Assembly: GCA_900769115.1 (NCBI GenBank)
Contig: CAAGFJ010000052.1
Location: forward strand, 1-39,289
Reading direction: 5' to 3'
Source: Lachnospiraceae bacterium
Lineage (GTDB): Bacteria; Bacillota; Clostridia; Lachnospirales; Lachnospiraceae
DNA length: 39,289 bases
Below, piece after piece: positions 26,274-33,793 of this stretch. The notes below the pieces were generated by a model. That model saw only the letters and a program-made list of their open reading frames with translations. It was not told the origin of the DNA and did no database searches. Both the position numbers and the translations under genes were made by a program. Within the stretch, counting starts at the first letter, position 1. Every line of letters begins with the position of its first letter.

Positions 26274-27554
26274 CTATCCAATCACCTCTTTACGAGTCCG
26301 CACAATCCGTTTCTTGACATTTTCCGCCTGTTCAAATCCCTGCTCTACAAGTGTCGTACATGCCTTATCCAGTGCCACTTGTATGTTATTTGCCAACCGA
26401 TCATAATGTTGCATAGCAATTCGTTCTCCTAATCCAACATTATGTGCTTCCTGACGAAAGCATTCCCGGTCGATTGTATCGATATCGTACCGCTGACCAA
26501 TAGAAAATGCCATTTCTGTTGTACTTCCAGTATATATTGCTGTACTCACAATGTCATATGCCGGTGCCAGTTGAATCGACGACATATCTTCTCCATAGAG
26601 CAATGATACATTCTTAATGTGATTATCTGTATTACCGATCAGATAATTAAATACACAAATATCCCACAATCTCAGTTGATCCTTAATTGGATTTGATGAA
26701 TATTTTCTTAAAATCTCAAACATCCGTTTCAAATAGCCAACATGATTATGTTCATATTTATGAATCGCTGCAATTCCCATTGCCTGCGAAAAATCTTCCT
26801 GATGAAGACGATACGGAACCGCAAATCCGTCTATCTTCATAGCATTATCTGAAAAGATTCGATCATATCTCTTGGTTGCAAACAAAATATCCTCATCCCG
26901 TCCATTTCCCACATTGACAACGAAACTATAAGGAACCTCAAGCCCTAAGTTTTTTGCAGTTTGTAGGCACAATTGTTCATTGGTCACAATTGCATCTAAC
27001 CGCACATGGCTCTGTTTCACAATATGTGTACTTGGTGCTGACCCTACCGGCAAATACCATTGATCATTTTGAGAATCATAATACAATCCGACCTTGCCCG
27101 ATGCGCCTGTCAAAGATAAATGTGCTTTCGTAACCAACTCTGCTGCTTCAGAAGCTCCTTCCTTCGCCAATTGCTGCACCTGTTCCATCGTCAGCAGCTG
27201 ATACCCTGCATTCGGAACATCTCCCCCATCCTCTATAATCTGGATTGCTCCTAGACACTCTTTGCCCAAAGCGGCTAACAAAGTCAAGTAATCTCCCTCA
27301 TCTGCATGAATCCAACCTGCCACGCACCTTCTAGTAAACCCCTCTGGTAACAAGCCTTCAAAAAAATTTCTTGTCACTTCTGCAGAAAACGTCTCATCTC
27401 GAAAGGGAAGATGCACGGAGATTGGATGACACATCGGGTTCGTACAATATTCTTTATCATAACAAAATTGCGCATCTTCAGAACCTTCGCCTGTTATTAG
27501 ACCAACATAATTCTGTTTTCCCTTTATCTCAATATACACATATAGTCTTCTCAT
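26274..27554 (-). CDS. hipA: HipA-like serine/threonine kinase toxin
   Basis: HipA kinases phosphorylate translation factors such as glutamyl-tRNA synthetase and slow growth, being held in check by HipB. The 426-residue protein has the family landmarks in order: the S-L-T-G-A-S-G-K loop (147-154, aligned with the E. coli S-V-A-G-A-Q-E-K autophosphorylation loop), T-H-I-V-K with Lys180, F-A-T-K-R-Y-D-R, L-H-Q-E-D-F-S-Q-A-M-G, I-G-N-T-D-N-H-I-K-N (Asp310, Asn315) and P-A-Y-D-I-V-S (Asp334). All catalytic positions seem intact. It lies 6 bp after the HipB-like gene. The substrate in this organism is unknown. The symbol reflects family membership. Confidence 0.9.
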   Translation of the reverse strand: MRRLYVYIEIKGKQNYVGLITGEGSEDAQFCYDKEYCTNPMCHPISVHLPFRDETFSAEVTRNFFEGLLPEGFTRRCVAGWIHADEGDYLTLLAALGKECLGAIQIIEDGGDVPNAGYQLLTMEQVQQLAKEGASEAAELVTKAHLSLTGASGKVGLYYDSQNDQWYLPVGSAPSTHIVKQSHVRLDAIVTNEQLCLQTAKNLGLEVPYSFVVNVGNGRDEDILFATKRYDRIFSDNAMKIDGFAVPYRLHQEDFSQAMGIAAIHKYEHNHVGYLKRMFEILRKYSSNPIKDQLRLWDICVFNYLIGNTDNHIKNVSLLYGEDMSSIQLAPAYDIVSTAIYTGSTTEMAFSIGQRYDIDTIDRECFRQEAHNVGLGERIAMQHYDRLANNIQVALDKACTTLVEQGFEQAENVKKRIVRTRKEVIG

Positions 27555-27560
27555 GGCACA

Positions 27561-27773
27561 TTACCCTCTCACTTCCATACACAGATTCATCCCTAATAGA
27601 TTGGCTAGATAGATTGCCTTACCAATCTCTGCTGTTGCCTTGCCGCGTTCGAGATCTGATATAAAACTCACACTAAATCCGGTAAATTCTGCCAGATACG
27701 CTTGTGTATAACCAAGTTCTTTTCTTCGATTGCGAATTGCTTCTCCATAAGACTTTGCATCTGTTATCTTCAT
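27561..27773 (-). CDS. hipB: HipB-like antitoxin / autorepressor (Xre-type HTH)
   Basis: This small DNA-binding protein has a helix-turn-helix typical of Xre/HipB: A-I-R-N-R-R-K-E-L-G-Y-T-Q-A-Y-L-A-E-F then V-S-F-I-S-D-L-E-R-G-K. From the ATG at 27773 it has 70 residues, with GGAGG five bases upstream; a second in-frame ATG at 27785 overlaps that site and is less likely. By analogy with HipB it would neutralise HipA and repress its own promoter, which carries three copies of a palindrome (27792-27883). Confidence 0.88.
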   Translation of the reverse strand: MKITDAKSYGEAIRNRRKELGYTQAYLAEFTGFSVSFISDLERGKATAEIGKAIYLANLLGMNLCMEVRG

Positions 27774-27981
27774 TCCGTCCTCCATTCCGACGCCGAACGG
27801 CTAAATCCCTTCCTTAGCAAGCATAAAATTAGCCGTTCGGCTTATTTTCGATAATTACATTATATATCAAGCCGAACGGCTAAGTCAATCCTATTCTCTT
27901 ATTACATTTCTACTCCATATTGTACTACAAATGCTATCTACTTTTCCTTTTTGCGTGTCCACAAAATCCGGTAAATTCTGC
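27675..27981. repeat. 18-bp direct repeat spanning the 5' part of hipB and its promoter
   Basis: AAATCCGGTAAATTCTGC occurs at 27675-27692 (inside hipB, coding A-E-F-T-G-F on the minus strand) and again at 27964-27981, 289 bp apart. The second copy lies in a 20-codon minus-strand ORF reading S-I-A-E-F-T-G-F, so it may be a fragment of another hipB-like gene or mark a recombination joint. The outer limits are the two copies. Confidence 0.6.
27792..27888 (-). promoter_or_regulatory. hipBA promoter with three operator palindromes
   Basis: On the minus strand TTGACT (27883-27888), an 18-bp spacer and TATAAT (27859-27864) form the promoter. The 13-mer TTAGCCGTTCGGC, built on the palindrome AGCCG-TT-CGGCT, occurs three times: 27871-27883 (between -35 and -10), 27829-27841 and 27792-27804 (both in the leader, the second inverted). 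Occupancy of the first site would block polymerase directly. The arrangement fits negative autoregulation by the HipB-like protein. Confidence 0.8.
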
Positions 27982-27988
27982 AATACTT

Positions 27989-28261
27989 CTAATCATGATA
28001 ATCATCAACTGGAAGTGCAATATTTACAGTAACCATCTGCGCGGAATATTCATCCTTAAAGACGACTTTTGACAGATCTAACAGCTTACCAGATTCACTT
28101 TTGTCATCCTGTTTGCTATCATCCTGCTTATTATTGTTATCTTTTTGATCCGAAGGTGTTGGCGCAGCTGGCGTAGATGGTGTATCTGTATTATTCGCCG
28201 GTGTGGTTGTAGTTGCTTCTGTGGTACCTGTCTCTGTCGTGTTCTTCGGTACTACCTTCAC
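27989..28261 (-). pseudogene. Low-complexity ORF, probable 3' remnant of a surface protein gene
   Basis: The frame is open from a stop inside the hairpin at 28268-28302 and has only a GTG at 28261 as a start, without a convincing ribosome site. The first residues (E-V-K-V-V-P-K in the open frame) look like the end of an Ig-like domain rather than a natural N-terminus. Then come about 40 Thr/Pro/Asn residues, a K/D/N/Q-rich stretch, and a short folded-looking tail K-L-L-D-L-S-K-V-V-F-K-D. This resembles the tail of a larger secreted protein whose 5' part has been lost next to the terminator of the SH3/3D gene. A short real gene cannot be excluded. Confidence 0.45.
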
Positions 28262-28267
28262 CTCACA

Positions 28268-28302
28268 AGAATCCCCGGCCTCTTACCGAAGCCGGGGATT
28301 CT
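28268..28302 (-). terminator. Strong hairpin after the SH3/3D protein gene
   Basis: AGAATCCCCGGC (28268-28279) pairs perfectly with GCCGGGGATTCT (28291-28302), a 12-bp GC-rich stem with an 11-nt loop, 28 bp past the stop. No long T tract follows on the minus strand. Confidence 0.7.
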
Positions 28303-28329
28303 CTCTATCTCGCTATATTTTGTATCCAA

Positions 28330-29880
28330 TTAGTACTTATATACCTTCACGGTCTTGCTTCCATATGCCAATGCTTTTGCATGTGTGGAAAAGAAGATAT
28401 CAATGTGATTACCATTCACACCACTTCCGCGATCCTCTACGGTATATACCACACCATCAATCACAACCTGGGAACCGAATGGAAGAATACTGGTATCGGC
28501 TGCAATGGTTCTTCCCTCTGTTGGAGTTGTACCACTTGCCGTCTTACTATTACCACCAGAACACTTCTTACATCCGCAATATGCTGTTACTGTAAATGTT
28601 CCGATGCATTCACCAGATGATGTTGCCGTAACCGGTGTTGTTGTTGCACCCTGATAAGCTGTATCTGAACTGCTGCTTGTACTTGTTGTCGTGCTGGCAG
28701 TTGTTGTCTGGGTTGATGTCTGTGTTGCCTGCTGTGCTGCTAATGCCGCTGCTTCTGCTGCCGCCTGTTCTGCAGCTAACTTCTCTTCTTCTCTACGTTG
28801 CAATTCCTCTGCCGAAACTGCAAGTTCATATAAACGATCAATATCTACCAGGTCAGCGGATACATATCCAGTCTCACCATCTGCTAACATAACCGGAAGC
28901 CATGTAATGTCAGAGGACTGTGTATCTGTATTCTCTGTTGTTGCCTCGGTTACTTCTTCGGTTGTAACAACTTCAGTAGAAGCCTGTGTTGCAGCTTCGG
29001 TATCCTGCTCTGAGGTAACATCCTCATTAGATGTTTCATCCGTTGATACCTGTGTATCTGCTTCCGTTACTGCTTCGCTTGATGCTTCCTGCGTAGTTGC
29101 CTCAGTTACTTCCTCTGTTGTAGTTGTCTCTGCGTCAGCCTGTTCTTCTCTTGGATCTGATAATACGGTAATCGTGTCATCCTTGTTCAATACAGTAACA
29201 ATATTCGCATCCGTAGACTGTTCGGTTCTGACATTCACACCATCTTCTAATGCCTTACCCTGTAAAGTAACATAGTCCCTAGCAAATTCTTCTGCACTTG
29301 CACCTGTTAATATATACTGTGTTAATACATATCCTTCTACATCACCAGACTTAATCTTCGTCCAGTCACCCTCTGTACCTTCTACAACGGCAATTGCTCC
29401 CGGATTCATAGAACCAACAAATTCACCCTCAGCACTTGGTGTACTGCGTACATTCAATGTCTCTTCTACATTGGCAATACACTTGCTGTCAAACTCACCG
29501 GCCGGCTGACTCTCAACCGCTGTCTGCTCCGTATATGCAACGACTGGCTCTGTAGTAGGCTCTTCGGTTGTTACTGCCTCCGTTGTTGCCATGGCTACCT
29601 GAACCTCTTCCGTTGTTACCTCTGTCTCCGTAGCCTGTGTTGTCTCTTCACTGTTTCCAAACAATGCATCTAATGCACTGACATGATTGCCCTTTGCAAG
29701 ATCTTTCTTACTGCTTGTACCGGAATTAGCAAGAACAATGCCGCCAATTACCAATCCGATCAATATAATTGCACAAAGTGCAATCTGCATATTCCGTACA
29801 AAATATCTTCCGTTGAAGATGTTCTTTTTCATGTAAAGTTTATAGCGTTCTGTCATAACTGCTCTTCTGTTATGTCGCAT
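28330..29880 (-). CDS. Membrane-anchored SH3 and 3D-domain cell-wall protein
   Basis: This is a probable extracellular peptidoglycan-active protein of 516 residues. A membrane helix (31-51) anchors it. A Thr/Glu-rich stalk leads to a bacterial SH3 domain (about 133-192, V-E-E-T-L-N-V-R-S-T-P-S). A second SH3 starts at 201 (D-G-V-N-V-R-T-E), breaks off near 242 and resumes at 325 (I-T-W-L-P-V-M-L-A-D-G-E-T-G-Y-V). An Ala/Glu-rich helix (352-385) and a Thr/Ser linker follow. The 3D domain (425-516) has the cysteine cluster C-G-C-K-K-C and three conserved aspartates (D462, D483, D494), as in MltA-like lytic transglycosylases. GGAGG lies nine bases before the ATG. A consensus promoter lies upstream. 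Confidence 0.9.
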   Translation of the reverse strand: MRHNRRAVMTERYKLYMKKNIFNGRYFVRNMQIALCAIILIGLVIGGIVLANSGTSSKKDLAKGNHVSALDALFGNSEETTQATETEVTTEEVQVAMATTEAVTTEEPTTEPVVAYTEQTAVESQPAGEFDSKCIANVEETLNVRSTPSAEGEFVGSMNPGAIAVVEGTEGDWTKIKSGDVEGYVLTQYILTGASAEEFARDYVTLQGKALEDGVNVRTEQSTDANIVTVLNKDDTITVLSDPREEQADAETTTTEEVTEATTQEASSEAVTEADTQVSTDETSNEDVTSEQDTEAATQASTEVVTTEEVTEATTENTDTQSSDITWLPVMLADGETGYVSADLVDIDRLYELAVSAEELQRREEEKLAAEQAAAEAAALAAQQATQTSTQTTTASTTTSTSSSSDTAYQGATTTPVTATSSGECIGTFTVTAYCGCKKCSGGNSKTASGTTPTEGRTIAADTSILPFGSQVVIDGVVYTVEDRGSGVNGNHIDIFFSTHAKALAYGSKTVKVYKY

Positions 29881-29986
29881 AGTCTCTTTCCTCCATCAAC
29901 AAAACGATTCCACCGAAATCCGACCCCTCGTTGATATCCTAAACTTCATAATAGTAATACGTTATCTAAAACCTCATACCAAAATG

Positions 29987-30010
29987 TTACAAACTTGTTA
30001 CAAGTTGTAA
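29987..30010. promoter_or_regulatory. Overlapping TTACAA/TTGTAA palindromes at the wall-protein promoter
   Basis: TTACAA-AC-TTGTTA (29987-30000) overlaps the perfect 13-mer TTACAA-G-TTGTAA (29998-30010). They overlap the -10 and start region of the SH3/3D gene promoter, so a bound protein would repress it. The motif recurs at 30137-30150 (TTACAA-GT-TTGTAC) and at 11655-11668. Confidence 0.5.
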
Positions 30011-30037
30011 TATAACACTTAATAAAATAAATGTCAA
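30009..30037 (-). promoter_or_regulatory. Sigma-A promoter for the SH3/3D wall protein
   Basis: On the minus strand TTGACA (30032-30037), a 17-bp spacer and TATATT (30009-30014) are near consensus. The leader is about 120 nt. The remaining 30038-30309 is AT-rich and holds the upstream region of the rightward pseudouridine synthase gene; no gene is seen in it. Confidence 0.75.
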
Positions 30038-30136
30038 TATGTCATTTTCTACCCAGAAATCCCCATTTTTCGTACTTTTTGTACATGTAATCAGAGAATA
30101 TACTAGGATTTCCTTCTACAATATGTTAAGATATCA

Positions 30137-30150
30137 TTACAAGTTTGTAC
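30137..30150. promoter_or_regulatory. Third TTACAA/TTGTA motif, facing the pseudouridine synthase gene
   Basis: TTACAA-GT-TTGTAC matches the palindromes at 29987-30010 in all but one outer base. It lies 160 bp before the pseudouridine synthase start, in the same divergent intergenic region, so one regulator could touch both genes. Confidence 0.35.
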
Positions 30151-30309
30151 AATAATAGGAATATTTATACCTGTTTTTATATATTTTGCCAGTTTCTTAT
30201 TATATATAGAAGCAACTCCTATATCGAAGCTGCAATCCTGCTATACATTCAAACGGATAACCATTGGAATATGTTCCAATATACGATCTATAAAGGAGAC
30301 AGATATTAT

Positions 30310-31113
30310 ATGGCTGCAATTCGAATCGACAAATATCTTGCGGATGCCGGAATCGGTACACGCTCCATCGTCAAAAAAGAACTGAAAAAAGGATATGTTA
30401 CAGTGAATGGAGAAGTCATCCAAAAACCGGAATATAAGATTGATCCCTCAACAGACACCATTACGTATCAGGGCGAGGAGATCCGCATAGAACAATATGA
30501 ATATTATATATTGCATAAGCCTGCCGGATACGTCAGTGCAACGAAAGACAATACAGCTCCAACCGTGTTGTCCCTTATTCCGAGTACACGCAAAGACCTG
30601 TCTCCGGTCGGACGCTTAGATAAAGATACGGAAGGGTTACTTCTTATTACTAATGACGGAGCATTATCCCATCGCCTGCTTTCACCCAGACGTCACGTAG
30701 ACAAGACCTATTTTGCAATTATCCGTGGCATTGTAGATCATACGGATGTGGATGCATTTGCCAAAGGACTGGTGATCGGCGATGAAGATCTTAATGTCGC
30801 CATGCCTGCCACGCTTACCTTCTATCCTTATGAAGAAGCGTTAGTAAGACAGCCTGCTCTATCTGATTATCAAAAGCGCATCAACAACTCACAAATACAG
30901 TCTCCCATTGCACAGGAAGAACTCTCTTATATAGAAGTAACGTTGCATGAGGGAAAGTTTCATCAGGTAAAACGCATGTTTCAGGCCGTTGGTAAAGAGG
31001 TACTCTACCTAAAGCGTATTCAATTTGGTTCTCTTCAACTGCCGGAAGATCTTGCCGTCGGAGAAAGCCGCCCTCTTTCAGCAGAAGAACTGGCGCTTTT
31101 GAAAGATCATTAA
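30310..31113 (+). CDS. RsuA/RluB/RluF-family rRNA pseudouridine synthase
   Basis: This enzyme isomerises a specific uridine in rRNA to pseudouridine. An N-terminal S4 RNA-binding domain (I-R-I-D-K-Y-L-A-D-A-G-I-G-T-R) is followed by the catalytic motif G-R-L-D-K-D-T-E-G-L-L-L with its aspartate, and by H-Q-V-K-R-M-F in the C-terminal part. The start at 30310 gives 267 residues, the usual size, with AAGGAG upstream at a slightly long spacing; the frame is open to 30145 but the upstream part is hydrophobic and unlike the family. Whether the target is 16S or 23S rRNA cannot be told here. Confidence 0.92.
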   Translation: MAAIRIDKYLADAGIGTRSIVKKELKKGYVTVNGEVIQKPEYKIDPSTDTITYQGEEIRIEQYEYYILHKPAGYVSATKDNTAPTVLSLIPSTRKDLSPVGRLDKDTEGLLLITNDGALSHRLLSPRRHVDKTYFAIIRGIVDHTDVDAFAKGLVIGDEDLNVAMPATLTFYPYEEALVRQPALSDYQKRINNSQIQSPIAQEELSYIEVTLHEGKFHQVKRMFQAVGKEVLYLKRIQFGSLQLPEDLAVGESRPLSAEELALLKDH

Positions 31114-31162
31114 ACATATTCTTGCTGTGTTGGAGCACATCTCACTTTAGCAATTTAAAGTG

Positions 31163-31191
31163 TTGACATATTCTTTTTCTGATATTACAAT
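31163..31191 (+). promoter_or_regulatory. Sigma-A promoter for tyrA-aroA
   Basis: TTGACA (31163-31168), a 17-bp spacer and TACAAT (31186-31191) form a near-consensus promoter. The leader to tyrA is about 145 nt and contains a small hairpin (GCATC-TGGT-GATGC near 31206), but I see no T-box or known riboswitch in it. Confidence 0.75.
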
Positions 31192-31341
31192 ATATGCACA
31201 GAAAAGCATCTGGTGATGCCGGAATCAACAACAGATAATACGGGATATTTACCCAAACTGCCCTCTGTCTGATTGATTCAGCAAACATTTTATATGCCAC
31301 TTATACATATCAGAATTTGAAGAATGCGGAGTGAGAACTTT

Positions 31342-32445
31342 ATGAATACAAAAGAACATTTCAGCATTGGATTTATCGGTCTCGGACTCATTGGTGGTTC
31401 GATTGCCAAGTCCATCCGGCGCATCTTTCCCGATACCGAGATATTAGGATACGATGTAGATCAGGAAGCCTTACGGCTTGCCTTAGAAGATCATACCTTA
31501 TCTAAGACTGTGACCTCGATTGAGGCAATGCATAACTGTGATTATATCTTTTTGTGTGCCCCGGTACATTACAATATTGCCTATCTTCCTATATTAAAGC
31601 GGATCATGAAAGACAGTTGCATCTTAACTGATGTCGGAAGTGTGAAGAGTGATATCTATCAGGCGATTCACGACCAGCGGCTGGAGGATTATTTCATTGG
31701 CGGACATCCGATGGTCGGTTCTGAACGAAGCGGTTATGAAGCCGCCCACGACCGATTGGTGGAGAATGCTTACTACTTTGTGACGCCTTCCGAGACTGTT
31801 GCAGAAGACAAAGTTGCCGCCTTCCGCACATTTATCGAGGATCTCGGGGCTATCCCAATCCTGTATAGCCCGGAACGGCATGACGAGATTACTGCATACA
31901 TCAGTCATATACCACATGTGATTGCCTCATCCTTAGTGAACCTTGTGGCGGCTCAGGATGATGACAATGGTATGCTGAAGCAGTTGGCGGCTGGCGGTTT
32001 CAAAGATATTACACGAATTGCCTCTTCCAATCCGGTTGTCTGGGAACATATTCTATTGAGCAATCCTTCCAATGTTGTGAAGGGCTTACGGACATTTTGC
32101 AACGAATTAGATACCATGATCACAGCAATTGAATCCGAAGACGCCCGTGGAATCTATTCCTTCTTTGACCATGCCAAGGATTATCGGAATTCGATTCCGG
32201 AACATGCAACCGGCGTGATCCGGATGAACTATGAGGTATACATTGATATTCCGGATGAACCTAATGCAATTGCCAAAGCAGTTACGCTCATCGGCAATGC
32301 CGGCATCAACCTGAAGAATATCGGAATCACTCATAACCGGGAAGATAATGAAGGTGTACTGCGGCTTGCCTTCTATGATAACGAAAGTGCTATTGCTGCG
32401 GCAGAACAATTAAAGCAGCATCAATATACAGTTTACGAACGATAG
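31342..32445 (+). CDS. tyrA: Prephenate dehydrogenase with C-terminal ACT domain
   Basis: This enzyme oxidatively decarboxylates prephenate to 4-hydroxyphenylpyruvate in tyrosine synthesis. It has 367 residues: the NAD-binding G-L-G-L-I-G-G-S near the N-terminus, V-G-S-V-K, the active-site G-G-H-P-M-V-G-S-E-R-S-G, and a helical C-terminal domain. A C-terminal ACT domain (I-D-I-P-D-E-P-N-A-I-A-K, about the last 70 residues) probably gives feedback control by an aromatic amino acid. The start at 31342 has GGAGTGAG upstream; an in-frame ATG at 31324 is upstream of that site. It is followed by aroA after 10 bp, so the two form an aromatic amino acid operon. Confidence 0.95.
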   Translation: MNTKEHFSIGFIGLGLIGGSIAKSIRRIFPDTEILGYDVDQEALRLALEDHTLSKTVTSIEAMHNCDYIFLCAPVHYNIAYLPILKRIMKDSCILTDVGSVKSDIYQAIHDQRLEDYFIGGHPMVGSERSGYEAAHDRLVENAYYFVTPSETVAEDKVAAFRTFIEDLGAIPILYSPERHDEITAYISHIPHVIASSLVNLVAAQDDDNGMLKQLAAGGFKDITRIASSNPVVWEHILLSNPSNVVKGLRTFCNELDTMITAIESEDARGIYSFFDHAKDYRNSIPEHATGVIRMNYEVYIDIPDEPNAIAKAVTLIGNAGINLKNIGITHNREDNEGVLRLAFYDNESAIAAAEQLKQHQYTVYER

Positions 32446-32455
32446 GAGAAACATC

Positions 32456-33736
32456 ATGCAGATCAGACATTTTAACCAATTACGTGGAGAACTCACCGTT
32501 CCGGGTGACAAATCTATTTCACATAGAAGTATTATGCTCGGCTCGCTTGCCAGAGGAACAACCGAAGTAACCGGATTCTTACAGGGTGCCGATTGCTTAT
32601 CTTCGATTGCCTGTTTCCAGAAGATGGGCATTGAGATTGAGAATAATCCTTCTACCAATACGGTGCGTATACACGGAAAAGGCTTACATGGACTTACTGC
32701 TCCAGCCGCCATTTTAGATGTCGGTAACAGTGGTACGACAACAAGACTAATGTCCGGTATTCTGGCCGCACAGCCCTTTACTTCTACTGTAGATGGCGAT
32801 GCTTCTATCCGCAAGCGTCCGATGGGACGGATCATGAAACCTCTTTCCCTAATGGGGGCTTCTTTTCATAGTTTAGAAAAAGAACAATGTGCACCATTTA
32901 CTGTATCCGGTGGTCATCTGCACGGAATCCATTATGATTCCCCGGTTGCATCTGCACAGGTGAAGTCAGCAATTCTGTTGGCCGGACTATATGCAGAAGG
33001 TACAACCAGCGTGACAGAACCTGCTCTTTCCAGAAACCATACGGAATTAATGTTTGAATCGTTTGGAGTCGATATCAGGAGCGAAGGAACGACTGCTACG
33101 GTCAGACCTGCAACCGAACTACACGCGCAACATATTGAAGTCCCGGGGGATATATCTTCTGCGGCATATTTCATTGTTGCCAGTCTGATCACGCCGAATT
33201 CCGAGATCACGATCCGCAATGTCGGGATCAATCCGACCAGAGACGGTATTCTTACTGTATGCAGGAATATGGGGGCAGATATTACACTGTCTAATGTGAA
33301 ACAGGATGTCGGAGAACCGGTTGCCGATATTACCGTCCGCACAAGTTCTCTTCACGGATGCACGATCGAGGGAGATATCATTCCAAAGTTAATCGATGAG
33401 ATTCCAGTTATTGCTATTATGGCTGCATTTGCCGATGGAACAACAACGATCAAAGATGCCCAGGAGCTGAAAGTCAAAGAATCTAACCGGATTGATGTTA
33501 TGGTAGATAACTTGTCAGCCATGGGAGTTGATATTGAAGCAACTGATGATGGTATGATCATTCATGGCGGTAAGCCTCTTCATGCTGCTACGATCGATTC
33601 CAGACTCGATCACCGGATTGCTATGAGTTTTTCCATTGCCGGTGGACTTGCGGATGGAGATACCGAGATCCTTGGTGCCGAATGTGTCAATATCTCTTAT
33701 CCGACCTTCTATGAAGACTTACAGAAATTGGGATAA
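32456..33736 (+). CDS. aroA: 3-phosphoshikimate 1-carboxyvinyltransferase (EPSP synthase)
   Basis: This enzyme joins shikimate 3-phosphate and phosphoenolpyruvate in the shikimate pathway. The 426-residue protein has P-G-D-K-S-I-S-H-R near the N-terminus, G-N-S-G-T-T-T-R-L in the PEP site (a class II-like version), V-K-E-S-N-R-I-D and D-H-R-I-A-M-S. Length is normal. ATAGGAG precedes the ATG. It is transcribed with tyrA, so early and late steps of tyrosine synthesis share a transcript. Confidence 0.96.
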   Translation: MQIRHFNQLRGELTVPGDKSISHRSIMLGSLARGTTEVTGFLQGADCLSSIACFQKMGIEIENNPSTNTVRIHGKGLHGLTAPAAILDVGNSGTTTRLMSGILAAQPFTSTVDGDASIRKRPMGRIMKPLSLMGASFHSLEKEQCAPFTVSGGHLHGIHYDSPVASAQVKSAILLAGLYAEGTTSVTEPALSRNHTELMFESFGVDIRSEGTTATVRPATELHAQHIEVPGDISSAAYFIVASLITPNSEITIRNVGINPTRDGILTVCRNMGADITLSNVKQDVGEPVADITVRTSSLHGCTIEGDIIPKLIDEIPVIAIMAAFADGTTTIKDAQELKVKESNRIDVMVDNLSAMGVDIEATDDGMIIHGGKPLHAATIDSRLDHRIAMSFSIAGGLADGDTEILGAECVNISYPTFYEDLQKLG

Positions 33737-33793
33737 AAGCAGAACGCATTCCAAACACCATTATATAAAAATTTTTTACCAGGACGTTATACC

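Noticed and set aside
27792..27883. CRISPR-like array from the three repeated 13-mers
   Set aside because: There are only three copies, in mixed orientation, palindromic and centred on the hipBA promoter; operators fit better.
28691..29275. Long plus-strand ORF (194 codons) over the wall-protein gene
   Set aside because: It is the antisense shadow of Thr/Glu-rich codons of the SH3/3D gene; it has no ribosome site and low complexity.
31192..31341. Possible riboswitch or T-box in the tyrA leader
   Set aside because: Only a small hairpin is seen and no known conserved core; the evidence is too thin.
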